A DNA stretch of 64,000 nucleotides, from the NCBI GenBank assembly GCA_050944685.1, contig JBMNRP010000006.1, forward strand, positions 62,001 through 126,000, read 5' to 3'. Below are positions 24,602 through 33,870 of this stretch, in pieces. The translations under genes were made by a program, and so were the position numbers. Every line of letters begins with the position of its first letter. Positions within the stretch are counted from its first letter, which is position 1. The notes under the pieces were generated by a model, which saw only the letters and a list, made by a program, of their open reading frames with translations, did no database searches and was not told where the DNA came from. This DNA is from CADBRN01 sp050944685. GTDB lineage: Bacteria > Bacillota > Clostridia > Lachnospirales > Lachnospiraceae.

Positions 24602-25624
24602 ATGAAGTTCGCAAAAGTATTATCTGTTATTGGTATCGTTTGTATCGCTGGTGTCAGCGGATCGACTCTCATGCCGAAAGCGCAGGCCTCTGAAACGGAA
24701 CAAGCTGCAGTTGAATGGAGTGGATGGGATACTGTAAGTGGTGCCACAGTTTATCGTACTCAGAGCGGTTCTTTGTTAACCGGCATTCAGATGATTGATG
24801 GAAAGATTTATGTTTTCAGCAACAGCGGATCCCTTCAGAAAGGAATGTTCACTTTTGGCGGCAACGTTTATTACGCGGACGCTTCTGGCGTATGTCAGAC
24901 CGGATTCCAGAAAATAGGTAATGCCACGTATTATTTTTCCGAAATCGACGGAAAGAGACAAACCGGCTGGGTCACGAAAGATTCAAAGAAATATTTCTTT
25001 GATAGGCAGACCGGAGCTCTCGTTCATTCCGTTGATCATAAAACTGTCGACGGACATGTTTATAAGTTCGCCGATGACGGATCGGTAGTCAAAGACTATG
25101 GCACGGTCCAGCAGGTAAATGCCCAGAATGGAGGAACTGCGAGCACTGCGGCAAGTGGTTCGAATAGTACTGCAAAGACTTCGACGAAGACTTCAACAGT
25201 AACGGGGGGAAGCGGCGCAGTTTCTTCTAATCAGGGCAGTGCAGGAAATGTAACGATTCCGTCTCAGGGAATCAACACTCGTCTGTACAGTGTTTCGATC
25301 ACGAACAGTTCTTCTCAGACAATCGTGAACAATCAGAATTCCGCTGCATGGCTTACCGGCGGTGCGCAGCCAATCATCGCGGATCACTGCAACCAGAATA
25401 ACTTTGGAAAGATTCAGTATTGCTCGGGCAAGGTAGCTTACATTTCAAAAGGCAACTCCGTAACGCGCTATGTGTGCACAGGAGTTTATCACGGACAGAA
25501 CACCGGTTATGATATCGTCTTCAACGGGAAGTCCGCTATTACTTCTCATGTCGGTGACCTTGTCATGTACACCTGCAACGGAAACTGGCAGAACGTTTGG
25601 GTTGCTGTCTGGAAAGCAGCTTGA
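24602..25624 (+). CDS. secreted cell-wall-binding repeat protein with sortase-like C-terminal domain
   Basis: A 340-residue exported protein. Residues 1-29 are a signal peptide (hydrophobic 7-20, cleavage likely after AQA at 27-29). Residues 55-160 contain about five degenerate choline/glucan-binding repeats (for example GSLLTGIQMIDGKIYVF, YYADASGVCQTGFQKIG, KRQTGWVTKDSKKYFF). A Ser/Thr/Gly linker follows (170-215). Residues 225-340 resemble a sortase barrel: IIADHCNQ puts His262 where sortases have the catalytic His, and DLVMYTC puts Cys325 at the end of the strand that carries the catalytic Cys, but the usual Arg about ten residues later is replaced by Trp/Lys. Codon use is more AT-rich than the neighbours. 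ATG 24602 has AAAGGAGG upstream. Confidence 0.75.
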   Translation: MKFAKVLSVIGIVCIAGVSGSTLMPKAQASETEQAAVEWSGWDTVSGATVYRTQSGSLLTGIQMIDGKIYVFSNSGSLQKGMFTFGGNVYYADASGVCQTGFQKIGNATYYFSEIDGKRQTGWVTKDSKKYFFDRQTGALVHSVDHKTVDGHVYKFADDGSVVKDYGTVQQVNAQNGGTASTAASGSNSTAKTSTKTSTVTGGSGAVSSNQGSAGNVTIPSQGINTRLYSVSITNSSSQTIVNNQNSAAWLTGGAQPIIADHCNQNNFGKIQYCSGKVAYISKGNSVTRYVCTGVYHGQNTGYDIVFNGKSAITSHVGDLVMYTCNGNWQNVWVAVWKAA

Positions 25625-25706
25625 TTAACTACAGGGAAAGAAAAGTGGAACAGAAAAGATCTGAAAAACAGATTTGATTCATGGATATGTTGTGATAAGA
25701 TTGTGT

Positions 25707-25736
25707 CGGGATTCCGAATGGAATCCCGGCATTTTT
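25707..25736 (+). terminator. intrinsic terminator after the cell-wall-binding protein gene
   Basis: CGGGATTCC (25707-25715), GAAT loop, GGAATCCCG (25720-25728), then GCATTTTT. Confidence 0.75.
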
Positions 25737-25752
25737 CGTTTTAGAGGTAAAA

Positions 25753-28098
25753 GTGTTTATGTCTTGTAATTATCTGGATTATTTAAACGAACCGCAGCAG
25801 GAGGCAGTTCGATGCACGGAAGGGCCGCTGCTGATTCTGGCAGGGGCCGGCTCGGGAAAGACGCGCGTTCTTACGAACCGGGTCGCCTATCTGATTGATT
25901 CCTGCGGTGTCGCCCCGTGGAATATAATGGCAATTACCTTTACTAACAAGGCCGCGGGAGAGATGAGAAGCCGTGTAGAAAAGATGGTCGGATCCGGGTC
26001 CGGTGTCTGGATTGCCACCTTTCACTCGAGCTGCGCCAGAATTCTCCGGCGTTATATCGACCGCATCGGATACGAGACGAATTTTACCATCTATGATACG
26101 GATGACAGCCGGCAGGTGATGAAAACCGTGATTGCCCAGCTGGGGCTGAATACGAAGGTTTATAAGGAACGCGGTATTCTGGCGCGGATTTCGTCCGCGA
26201 AAAATGAACTGATCGGTCCGGATGAGCTTGAAGCCGGTGCGGTCACGACGGATGATCGGAATATTGCAGATGCTTATCATCTGTATCAGCAGATTCTGAA
26301 AAACAACAATGCGCTGGATTTTGATGATCTGCTGATGAAAACCGTTGAGCTTTTTCAAACGGATCCCGAGGTTCTGGGGTATTATCAGGAAAAACTCCGC
26401 TATATAATGGTCGACGAGTATCAGGATACGAACACGGCGCAGTTTGTTTTTGTGAAGCTTCTTGCGGACCGCTACCGCAATATCTGTGTAGTGGGAGACG
26501 ATGACCAGTCGATCTATAAGTTCAGAGGGGCGAATATTCAAAATATCTTAAACTTTGAGGATTCTTTCCCCGGGGCCAGGGTGATCCGACTGGAGCAGAA
26601 CTATCGTTCAACACAGAATATTCTCAGTGCAGCGAATGATGTGATTGCCAATAATACGGCGAGAAAAGTGAAAAGGCTGTGGTCGGATCACGGATCCGGC
26701 GCGAAAGTGCATTTTTACCAGTTTGAGTCCGCGAATGAGGAGGCTGCTTTTGTCGCGGATGATATCCGGCGAAAGGCTGTCCGCGAGGGCAGGCCATACA
26801 GCAGCTTCGCAGTCCTCTACCGGACGAACGCGCAGTCCCGTCTGTTCGAGGAGAGGTTCGTCGCACAGGATATTCCGTACAAGCTGGTCGGCGGGGTCAA
26901 TTTCTACGCCCGCAAAGAAATCAAGGATCTGCTCGCCTACCTGAAAACCGTTGACAACGGAATGGATGACCTCGCCTGTGAGCGTATCATCAACGTCCCG
27001 AAGCGTGGGATTGGACAGACCTCAGTTGGGAAGATTGCTTCTTTTGCCGCGGATCAGTCGATCAGTTTCTATGAGGCTGCGGTGAGGGCGGATGAAATCA
27101 GCTCGCTTTCTTCACGCGCCCGCTCTAAAATTGCCGGATTTACCAATCTGATCCAAAAATATCGTTCCGTGACGGATTATCTGAGTGTCCGGGAACTTCT
27201 GGAAGAGATTATCCGGGATACGGGGTATCGGACGGAGCTGGAGGCGGAAGGGACGCCGGAAGCGGACGGGAGGATTGAAAACATCGATGAACTGATTACA
27301 AAGGTCGCTGATTTTGAGTCGGGGAATGAAAATGCCACCCTCTCGGAATTTCTGCAGCAGGTATCTCTGGTTGCAGATATCGACACGGTTGACGATGCCA
27401 GTGACTACGTCCTTTTGATGACGCTTCACGCCGCGAAGGGGCTGGAGTTTGACTCGGTTTATATGGCAGGGATGGAGGAAGGAACCTTCCCCGGTTATCT
27501 CTCCATCAATTCCGGAGATCCTTCTGAACTGGAGGAAGAGCGCCGCCTCTGCTATGTGGGAATCACGAGGGCGAAGAATGACCTGACCATGACAGCATCG
27601 AAGACGCGGGTGATTCGCGGAGAGCTGTACCGGATGAGAACGTCGCGATTTGTCCGCGAAATCCCGGAGGAGCTGATCGAGACGGATATGGATACCCATT
27701 ATAATATGAAGAAAGACAGTCAGTCTCAGATCCTGTCCGGCCGAACTTACGGCAGCCCGTACGGAAATGGATTTCGCGGTCGGGATGCGTCCGGGGAAAG
27801 TTTTGCGGGCGGTTCCAATTCTTCGGACCGGAGGAAGTACGGAAGTGCCGCGTACCTGGAGAGACAAAGATCCGGAGGAGCGGCTCCGTATCAGTTTAAA
27901 CCGCGAAATTACAAAGTGGTGAGAGCGGATCATCTGGATTATACGGTGGGGGATCGCGTGCTCCATAAAAAATTCGGAGAAGGAACCGTCCAGGAAATTG
28001 TGGAGGGTGGCCGGGATTATGAGGTGACGGTCGCTTTTGACCAGGCGGGTGTCCGGAAGATGTTCGCGTCCTTTGCCAAGCTGAAAAAACTGCCCTGA
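25753..28098 (+). CDS. pcrA: ATP-dependent DNA helicase, PcrA/UvrD type
   Basis: A 781-residue superfamily 1A 3'-5' helicase acting in nucleotide excision repair, mismatch repair and removal of RecA or stalled replication complexes. Visible motifs: Q motif LNEPQQEAV, Walker A GAGSGKT (31-37), motif II DEYQDTN, motif III GDDDQSIYKFRGA, motif V/VI VLLMTLHAAKGLEF and VGITRAKNDL. The tail (about 640-715) is low-complexity Ser/Gly/Arg, ending in a Tudor-like module (GDRVLHKKFGEGTV) as in PcrA, which binds RNA polymerase. The start is GTG 25753, with GAGG five bases upstream; ATG 25759 is the alternative. Confidence 0.95.
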   Translation: MFMSCNYLDYLNEPQQEAVRCTEGPLLILAGAGSGKTRVLTNRVAYLIDSCGVAPWNIMAITFTNKAAGEMRSRVEKMVGSGSGVWIATFHSSCARILRRYIDRIGYETNFTIYDTDDSRQVMKTVIAQLGLNTKVYKERGILARISSAKNELIGPDELEAGAVTTDDRNIADAYHLYQQILKNNNALDFDDLLMKTVELFQTDPEVLGYYQEKLRYIMVDEYQDTNTAQFVFVKLLADRYRNICVVGDDDQSIYKFRGANIQNILNFEDSFPGARVIRLEQNYRSTQNILSAANDVIANNTARKVKRLWSDHGSGAKVHFYQFESANEEAAFVADDIRRKAVREGRPYSSFAVLYRTNAQSRLFEERFVAQDIPYKLVGGVNFYARKEIKDLLAYLKTVDNGMDDLACERIINVPKRGIGQTSVGKIASFAADQSISFYEAAVRADEISSLSSRARSKIAGFTNLIQKYRSVTDYLSVRELLEEIIRDTGYRTELEAEGTPEADGRIENIDELITKVADFESGNENATLSEFLQQVSLVADIDTVDDASDYVLLMTLHAAKGLEFDSVYMAGMEEGTFPGYLSINSGDPSELEEERRLCYVGITRAKNDLTMTASKTRVIRGELYRMRTSRFVREIPEELIETDMDTHYNMKKDSQSQILSGRTYGSPYGNGFRGRDASGESFAGGSNSSDRRKYGSAAYLERQRSGGAAPYQFKPRNYKVVRADHLDYTVGDRVLHKKFGEGTVQEIVEGGRDYEVTVAFDQAGVRKMFASFAKLKKLP

Positions 28099-28111
28099 AT
28101 CCGGAAAGTGA

Positions 28112-28140
28112 AAAAGCAGGAGCATAGGACTCCTGCTTTT
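28112..28140. terminator. bidirectional terminator between convergent pcrA and PAP2 genes
   Basis: AAAAGCAGGAG (28112-28122) and CTCCTGCTTTT (28130-28140) pair perfectly around a 7-base loop; the A-run and T-run make it work on both strands. Confidence 0.8.
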
Positions 28141-28179
28141 GATTTCATAAAAACATATTTATAATAGAAGAAACCCGTA

Positions 28180-28878
28180 TCATTCTGCCTGAATGCTGGG
28201 CTTGTTTTTTGTGTCCGCACTTCCGATCCAGACCGGACGATATACGAGCTGATAGACGACGAAAAACAGAACGACTGCACCGATCACATCGAGAACAGAA
28301 TGCTGCTTCAGAAAGACGGTTGAGAGGACAATCAGCAGAGTCAGTATTTTGACACTGATCGTGATCCATTTTTTATCCCGGAGCATTTTGCAGCTTATCA
28401 GCGCCTCACAGGCACACAGTGAATTGTAGATGTGCATGCTCGGAAATACATTAGTCGGTGTATCTGACCGGTAGAGAGCCTGAACCATACGGGTAAAAAT
28501 ATTATCCCTCGGGAAGACGGACGGGCGAAGGAGCAGTCCGTTGGGATAAATCCAGGATATCAGAAGAAAGACGGACATGCCTGAGATCATGGTGATCTCG
28601 AACCGCTCGTATTCCTTCCGGTCGCGGTTGACCAGAATAAAGAAAACGCAGGTTCCCATGATAAAGGCAAACCACAGATAGTATGGAATGATGAAGTATT
28701 CGCAGAACGGAATCATGTGATCGATCGGCGTGGATATTACGTGGTAATTGCTTGATGCGCTGACGCGATCCTCCAGAATCGTGAACAGGATAAAGTAGAC
28801 CAGGGCATAGACTGGAAGAATCCACCAGCGGTATATGCAGCGTTTCCTCAGTTTCTGGAATTTTTCATTTATATTCAT
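28180..28878 (-). CDS. PAP2-family membrane phosphatase
   Basis: A 232-residue protein with about six membrane segments. The PAP2 active-site signatures are reduced but recognisable: PSMH (in NVFPSMHIYNS, about residues 152-162) for motif 2 and KQHSVLDVIGA near 200 for motif 3, holding the catalytic His and Asp; motif 1 (KxxxxxxRP) is replaced by a diverged LLLRPSVFPRDN segment. Such proteins dephosphorylate phosphatidate or undecaprenyl pyrophosphate, or act in inositol-phospholipid transfer. ATG 28878 has GAGG eight bases upstream. The next gene upstream on the same strand, a GDPD phosphodiesterase, also works on lipids. Confidence 0.82.
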   Translation of the reverse strand: MNINEKFQKLRKRCIYRWWILPVYALVYFILFTILEDRVSASSNYHVISTPIDHMIPFCEYFIIPYYLWFAFIMGTCVFFILVNRDRKEYERFEITMISGMSVFLLISWIYPNGLLLRPSVFPRDNIFTRMVQALYRSDTPTNVFPSMHIYNSLCACEALISCKMLRDKKWITISVKILTLLIVLSTVFLKQHSVLDVIGAVVLFFVVYQLVYRPVWIGSADTKNKPSIQAE

Positions 28879-28992
28879 TTATCAGCCTCGATTCATGCCG
28901 CTCCTCCGAAAATTCTGATCTATATTATAAGTAGTTTCCCGGGGAGAATCAACCGGACAAGTGTACAAAAGGCAGGATGTATTATAATATTT

Positions 28993-29841
28993 TTATAAAG
29001 TTTTTCCGGAAAATGGTCCGGGCTCCGGAAGATAATGTTCAAAAATGATGGCATCATACCGATCTCCGCAGGAGAGAGCATCTTTTTCACTCCGCACCGT
29101 CCAGGCGAAACAGGGAACGTGATAGAGAGACCGGCAGAGAGTGAAGCCGAGTCCGGTATCCGTCTTGTGGTTGTAGGCAATAAAGTGCGGGCGGCTGAGA
29201 GCATTTTCCACCAGAGAGGTGGAAGCGATTTTGATCAGGGGATTCATCTGAAAGGAAGGACTGTATTTTGTGGAGAGCTGTCCCCTCGGGATTTCAGGAT
29301 AGCGGCGGCGGAACCACCAGAGCACGAAAGGATTGAAGGATTCGATCAGAAATTCTCCCGGATAATCGGAAAGCAGTTCCATCACTTTTTCGCACAGGCG
29401 ATAGCGGATGCCGGAAACCTTCAGCTCGATCAGCATCGGTACTTTACCGTCGACGATCTTCAGGACATCGCCGAGGAGTGGAATTTTCTGTCCGGTATCG
29501 GAAAGATTCAGAGTCTGCAGCTCTTCGAAGGTTTTTTCTTCGCAGGAGCCGGAAACGCCGCAGATGCGGATGAGAGTATCATCGTGAAAGACCGCGAGCT
29601 TTTCGTCCTTCGTCAGATGAACGTCCAGTTCTATTCCGTAGCCGTGTTTCACGGCCAGGCGGAAGGCGGGAAGAGAATTTTCGGGAATCCCCTGCTTCAG
29701 ATCCCAGAGGCCGCGGTGGGCAAAGTTTTTCCTTCCGAAGGAAAGGCATTTTCCGCGCTCTTTTCTGTCCGGGTGGATCAACCAGAGAAACAGGAGAAAA
29801 AGTCCGGACGGTATTCCGATTGCAAGAATGATCTGTGCCAT
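28993..29841 (-). CDS. glycerophosphodiester phosphodiesterase, membrane-anchored
   Basis: A 282-residue GDPD enzyme that cleaves glycerophosphodiesters to glycerol-3-phosphate and an alcohol. One N-terminal membrane helix (3-22) precedes the TIM barrel. Catalytic motifs are FAHRGLWD (catalytic His near 40), PENSLPAF, ELDVHLTKD with metal-binding E/D, and VFHDDTLIRICG with the second catalytic His; LIELK follows in the fourth strand. The active site would face the cytoplasm or exterior depending on topology, which I cannot settle. ATG 29841 has GGAGG eight bases upstream. It is divergent from purL. Confidence 0.93.
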   Translation of the reverse strand: MAQIILAIGIPSGLFLLFLWLIHPDRKERGKCLSFGRKNFAHRGLWDLKQGIPENSLPAFRLAVKHGYGIELDVHLTKDEKLAVFHDDTLIRICGVSGSCEEKTFEELQTLNLSDTGQKIPLLGDVLKIVDGKVPMLIELKVSGIRYRLCEKVMELLSDYPGEFLIESFNPFVLWWFRRRYPEIPRGQLSTKYSPSFQMNPLIKIASTSLVENALSRPHFIAYNHKTDTGLGFTLCRSLYHVPCFAWTVRSEKDALSCGDRYDAIIFEHYLPEPGPFSGKTL

Positions 29842-29894
29842 TTGATTATCCTCCAGAGCAATATTTTACATCATATAGTGCCGGCAATAAAGAT

Positions 29895-29923
29895 TTTACT
29901 AATTTTCTGAACTATGCTATTCT
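29895..29923 (+). promoter_or_regulatory. promoter of purL
   Basis: TTTACT (29895-29900), 17-base spacer ending in TGC, then TATTCT (29918-29923). Start predicted near 29930, leaving a 100-base leader with a GC-rich imperfect hairpin (about 29969-30005) followed by four T. Confidence 0.45.
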
Positions 29924-30029
29924 AATTAAGATGAGGCATAAAACGATTCCACTACAGGCGAAAGAGCCGGCCGGGATCTTATTTCAACGAATTGCCCGCG
30001 GGCCGCTTTTGCAGAAAGGCTCTGTTTTT

Positions 30030-33000
30030 ATGGGAAAAGTCAGACGTGTTTATGTAGAAAAGAAACCTGATTTTGCTGTCGCAGCGAAGGATCTCCGTCA
30101 TGAGCTGCGCCATTATCTGGGACTTCCGCAGATCAGTGGCGTGCGGATTCTGATCCGATATGACGTGGAAAACATTAGCGACGCGATTTTTGAGGAGGCG
30201 TGCCGGGTGGTGTTTGCAGAGCCTCCCGTCGATATTCTGTATCACGAAACATTTCCGATGGAAGAGGGAGATCAGACCTTCTCTGTCGAATATCTTCCCG
30301 GGCAGTTCGACCAGCGGGCGGATTCTGCCGTCCAGTGTGTCCGTTTCCTGAAGGGCGATGAAAATCCGATCATCCGCACGGCGACGACCTACGTGTTCAG
30401 CGGAGGACTTTCCGACGAAGAGCTTGAGCGGGTAAAGAAGCACTGTATCAATCCGGTGGATTCACGTGAAACCGGTCTGGAGAAGCCGGATACGCTTGAG
30501 ATGACATTCCCGGAGCCGGACGATGTGGCTGTGTTTGACGGATTTACGGCGATGGACGATGTTGAGCTGAAAAGACTTTATGACAGCCTGAACCTGGCGA
30601 TGACCACCAAGGACTTCCGCTTTATCCGGAATTATTTCCGGAATGAGGAAAAGCGCGATCCGACGGTTACGGAGATCCGTGTTCTGGATACTTACTGGTC
30701 GGATCACTGCCGTCACACCACCTTCCAGACGGAGCTGACCGATGTGCGGTTCGGTGAGGGAGATTACAGAAAACCGATAGAGGATTCCTATCGCCGCTAC
30801 GTCAGCGACAGAGAAATTCTCTATAAAGGAAGAGACGACAAGTATCAGTGTCTGATGGATCTTGCCCTGATCGCCGCCAAAAAACTGAAAGCGGAAGGCA
30901 AGCTGACCGATCAGGAGGAATCCGACGAAATCAATGCATGCAGTATCGTCGTTCCGGTCGATGTGAACGGGAAGAACGAGGAGTGGCTGATTAATTTTAA
31001 GAATGAGACGCACAACCATCCGACGGAGATCGAGCCGTTCGGCGGAGCTGCTACCTGTCTTGGCGGCGCGATCCGCGATCCGCTTTCCGGAAGAACTTAC
31101 GTATATCAGGCCATGCGCGTGACCGGAGCCGCAGATCCGACGCGGCCGGCCGGCGAGACGCTTCCGGGCAAACTTCCCCAGAAGAGTCTGACACGCGGAG
31201 CGGCCAGAGGCTACAGCTCGTATGGAAATCAGATCGGTCTCGCAACCGGATATGTAAAAGAAATATATCACCCGAATTATGTGGCGAAGCGAATGGAGAT
31301 CGGTGCCGTCATGGGGGCTGCGCCGAGACGGGCGGTGGTCCGCAAAACATCGGATCCGGGCGATGTGATCATTCTGCTCGGAGGAAGGACGGGCCGCGAC
31401 GGAATCGGGGGCGCGACCGGATCTTCCAAGAAACACACGACAGCTTCTCTTTCCACCTGCGGGGCGGAGGTTCAGAAAGGTAACGCTCCTACGGAGCGTA
31501 AGCTGCAGAGAATGTTCCGGAAAGAAGAAGTCAGCCACATGATCAAGAAGTGCAATGACTTCGGAGCCGGAGGCGTTTCTGTTGCGATCGGCGAACTGGC
31601 TGACGGACTTCGGGTTGATCTCGACAAAGTTCCGAAAAAATATGCCGGACTGGACGGGACGGAACTGGCGATCTCCGAATCTCAGGAGAGAATGGCGGTC
31701 GTCGTTGCTCCGGAGGACGAGAAGAAGTTCCTGGAGTACGCCTCGGAGGAGAACCTCGAAGCCGTCCGGGTTGCGGTCGTCACAAGAGAGCCGAGACTGG
31801 TTCTCACCTGGCGGGGGAAAAAAGTTGTCGATCTTTCGAGAGCCTTTATGAATACGAACGGAGCGCACCAGGAGACGGGTGTCTTCGTGGACATCCCGAA
31901 CCGTGAGGGCTGCACGATTGGCAGACACTGGGAATACGGCGACGTGAAGGCCGAGTGGCTGAATGCGCTTTCCGATCTGAATGATTGTTCGCAGAAGGGC
32001 CTGGTCGAGATGTTTGACTCTTCGATCGGAGCGGCGAGCACACTGATGCCTTACGGCGGAAAATATCAGATGACCGAGACACAGGCGATGGTGGCAAAGG
32101 TGCCGGTCGCCGACGGTGAGACCAATACGGTTACCATGATGAGCTACGGCTTTGATCCGTATGTCTCTTCCTGGAGCCCTTATCACGGATCGGTCTACGC
32201 CGTCACCGAGTCCATCGCCAGAATTGTGGCGGCGGGAGGCGATTTCCGGAAAATTCATTTCACCTTTCAGGAGTATTTCCGCCGGATGAGCGAGGATCCG
32301 GAGCGGTGGAGTCAGCCGTTTGCGGCTCTTCTGGGAGCCTATGAGGCACAGATGCGCTATGGGCTTGCTTCGATCGGAGGCAAGGACAGTATGTCCGGCA
32401 GCTTCAATGAAATTGATGTTCCGCCGACGCTCGTGTCGTTTGCGGTGGATGTGGCGAAGGTTTCGGATGTGATCACACCGGAGCTGAAAAAAGCCGGGGA
32501 CAAGATTGTCTGGATTCACATTCCGCGCGATGAGTATGATCTTCCGGTTTATGATGAGGTCATGGATCTGTACGGGCGCGTGCATGCGGATATGCAGGCC
32601 GGCCGTGTGGCGGCTGCATACGCCCTGAACCGTTTCGGCATCGCTCCGGCGCTGTCGAAGATGGCTTTCGGAAACGGGCTCGGTTTCAAGATCGAACACA
32701 ATGTCGATAAGCGCGACCTCTTCAGCCCGTACTTCGGGGATCTTGTCCTCGAGGTGCCGGATGGAAAGGTCAATGAGCTCGCGTCCACCTATACGCTGAT
32801 CGGAGAGGTTGCCGACGACGGCATGTTCCGCTACTGTGACACCTGTATCAGCGAAGAGGAGGCCCTCGCCGCGTGGAGCAGCCCGCTCGCGGGAGTCTTC
32901 CGTCAGAAATCCGAAGAGAAGCCGAAGGGAAGAGATATCAGGGATGCCGGCCTTTTCAGGACGGAATCGGTTCATATCTGCTCTCATAAGATCGGGCGTC

Positions 33001-33794
33001 CGACCGTGTTTATCCCGGTCTTTCCGGGAACTAACTGCGAGTACGACAGCACGAGAGCGTTTGAGAGGGCAGGTGCATCCGTTATCACGAAGGTGTTCCG
33101 AAATCTCACCGCGGCGGATATTCTGGATTCCGTTGAGGAGTTCTCGAAAGCGATCGGAAAATCCCAGATCATCATGTTCCCCGGCGGTTTCTCTGCGGGC
33201 GATGAGCCGGACGGATCCGCGAAATTTTTCGCCACTGCTTTCCGGAACGAAAAGATCAAAGAAGCCGTCACCGAACTTCTGGAGCAGAGGGACGGGCTGG
33301 CACTTGGCATCTGCAACGGATTCCAGGCCCTGATCAAACTGGGACTTGTCCCGAACGGGGCGATTACCGGACAGGATGAGGATTCCCCGACCCTGACATT
33401 TAATACGGTCGGCCGGCATATCTCGAAAATGGCCTATATAAAGGTCGTCTCGAACAAGTCTCCGTGGTTGGTCGGCGCGACTCTGGGCGGTATCTACACA
33501 ATGCCCGCGTCCCATGGCGAGGGCCGGTTTGTCGCGAGCCGTGAGTGGATTGAAAAGCTGCAGAAGAACGGCCAGATCGCGACCCGGTACTGTGACCTCG
33601 GCGGAAACTTTACCGATGACGAGTACTGGAACATCAACGGTTCCTACTTTAATATAGAAGGAATTACCAGTCCGGATGGGCGCGTCTACGGAAAAATGTG
33701 CCATGCGGAGCGCCGCGGGGACGGCGTCGCCATCAACATTGACGGCGAACAGGATATGAAGCTGTTCGAATCCGGAGTCGCGTATTTCCGGTAA
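30030..33794 (+). CDS. purL: phosphoribosylformylglycinamidine synthase, single-chain
   Basis: A 1254-residue single-chain PurL that converts FGAR, glutamine and ATP to FGAM in purine synthesis. An N-terminal PurS-like region (1-170) is followed by two AIRS-type ATP-binding halves (for example TYWSDHCRHTTF, NFKNETHNHPTEIEPFGGAA, FGAGGVSVAIGEL) and a C-terminal class I glutaminase with the nucleophile C1095 (GICNGFQA) and SHGEGRF carrying the catalytic His. This architecture matches the long PurL of Clostridia and Proteobacteria, not the PurSQL complex of Bacillus. I placed the start at ATG 30030 (MGKVRRVYV); an open frame extends upstream into the promoter. No other pur gene adjoins it. Confidence 0.95.
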   Translation: MGKVRRVYVEKKPDFAVAAKDLRHELRHYLGLPQISGVRILIRYDVENISDAIFEEACRVVFAEPPVDILYHETFPMEEGDQTFSVEYLPGQFDQRADSAVQCVRFLKGDENPIIRTATTYVFSGGLSDEELERVKKHCINPVDSRETGLEKPDTLEMTFPEPDDVAVFDGFTAMDDVELKRLYDSLNLAMTTKDFRFIRNYFRNEEKRDPTVTEIRVLDTYWSDHCRHTTFQTELTDVRFGEGDYRKPIEDSYRRYVSDREILYKGRDDKYQCLMDLALIAAKKLKAEGKLTDQEESDEINACSIVVPVDVNGKNEEWLINFKNETHNHPTEIEPFGGAATCLGGAIRDPLSGRTYVYQAMRVTGAADPTRPAGETLPGKLPQKSLTRGAARGYSSYGNQIGLATGYVKEIYHPNYVAKRMEIGAVMGAAPRRAVVRKTSDPGDVIILLGGRTGRDGIGGATGSSKKHTTASLSTCGAEVQKGNAPTERKLQRMFRKEEVSHMIKKCNDFGAGGVSVAIGELADGLRVDLDKVPKKYAGLDGTELAISESQERMAVVVAPEDEKKFLEYASEENLEAVRVAVVTREPRLVLTWRGKKVVDLSRAFMNTNGAHQETGVFVDIPNREGCTIGRHWEYGDVKAEWLNALSDLNDCSQKGLVEMFDSSIGAASTLMPYGGKYQMTETQAMVAKVPVADGETNTVTMMSYGFDPYVSSWSPYHGSVYAVTESIARIVAAGGDFRKIHFTFQEYFRRMSEDPERWSQPFAALLGAYEAQMRYGLASIGGKDSMSGSFNEIDVPPTLVSFAVDVAKVSDVITPELKKAGDKIVWIHIPRDEYDLPVYDEVMDLYGRVHADMQAGRVAAAYALNRFGIAPALSKMAFGNGLGFKIEHNVDKRDLFSPYFGDLVLEVPDGKVNELASTYTLIGEVADDGMFRYCDTCISEEEALAAWSSPLAGVFRQKSEEKPKGRDIRDAGLFRTESVHICSHKIGRPTVFIPVFPGTNCEYDSTRAFERAGASVITKVFRNLTAADILDSVEEFSKAIGKSQIIMFPGGFSAGDEPDGSAKFFATAFRNEKIKEAVTELLEQRDGLALGICNGFQALIKLGLVPNGAITGQDEDSPTLTFNTVGRHISKMAYIKVVSNKSPWLVGATLGGIYTMPASHGEGRFVASREWIEKLQKNGQIATRYCDLGGNFTDDEYWNINGSYFNIEGITSPDGRVYGKMCHAERRGDGVAINIDGEQDMKLFESGVAYFR

Positions 33795-33812
33795 ATCTCT
33801 TCATGAATGAAA

Positions 33813-33840
33813 GCATGCGTTGCATGCCAGGCAGATTGTT
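33813..33840 (+). terminator. weak intrinsic terminator after purL
   Basis: GCATGC-gtt-GCATGC hairpin at 33813-33827, then a T-rich run (TTGTTTTTTT) from 33837. The stem is short and the gap to the T-run is ten bases. Confidence 0.4.
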
Positions 33841-33870
33841 TTTTTGAAACCCGATGGGAGGAATATTAAA

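Noticed and set aside
29930..30029. Purine, PRPP or ZTP riboswitch upstream of purL
   Set aside because: A GC-rich imperfect hairpin is visible, but none of the conserved sequence blocks of those classes could be found.
30462..33704. Very long open frame (1080 codons) on the minus strand opposite purL
   Set aside because: It is the antisense shadow of a clearly coding purL in GC-rich DNA; its translation is Arg/His-rich and matches no domain, and it has no ribosome site.
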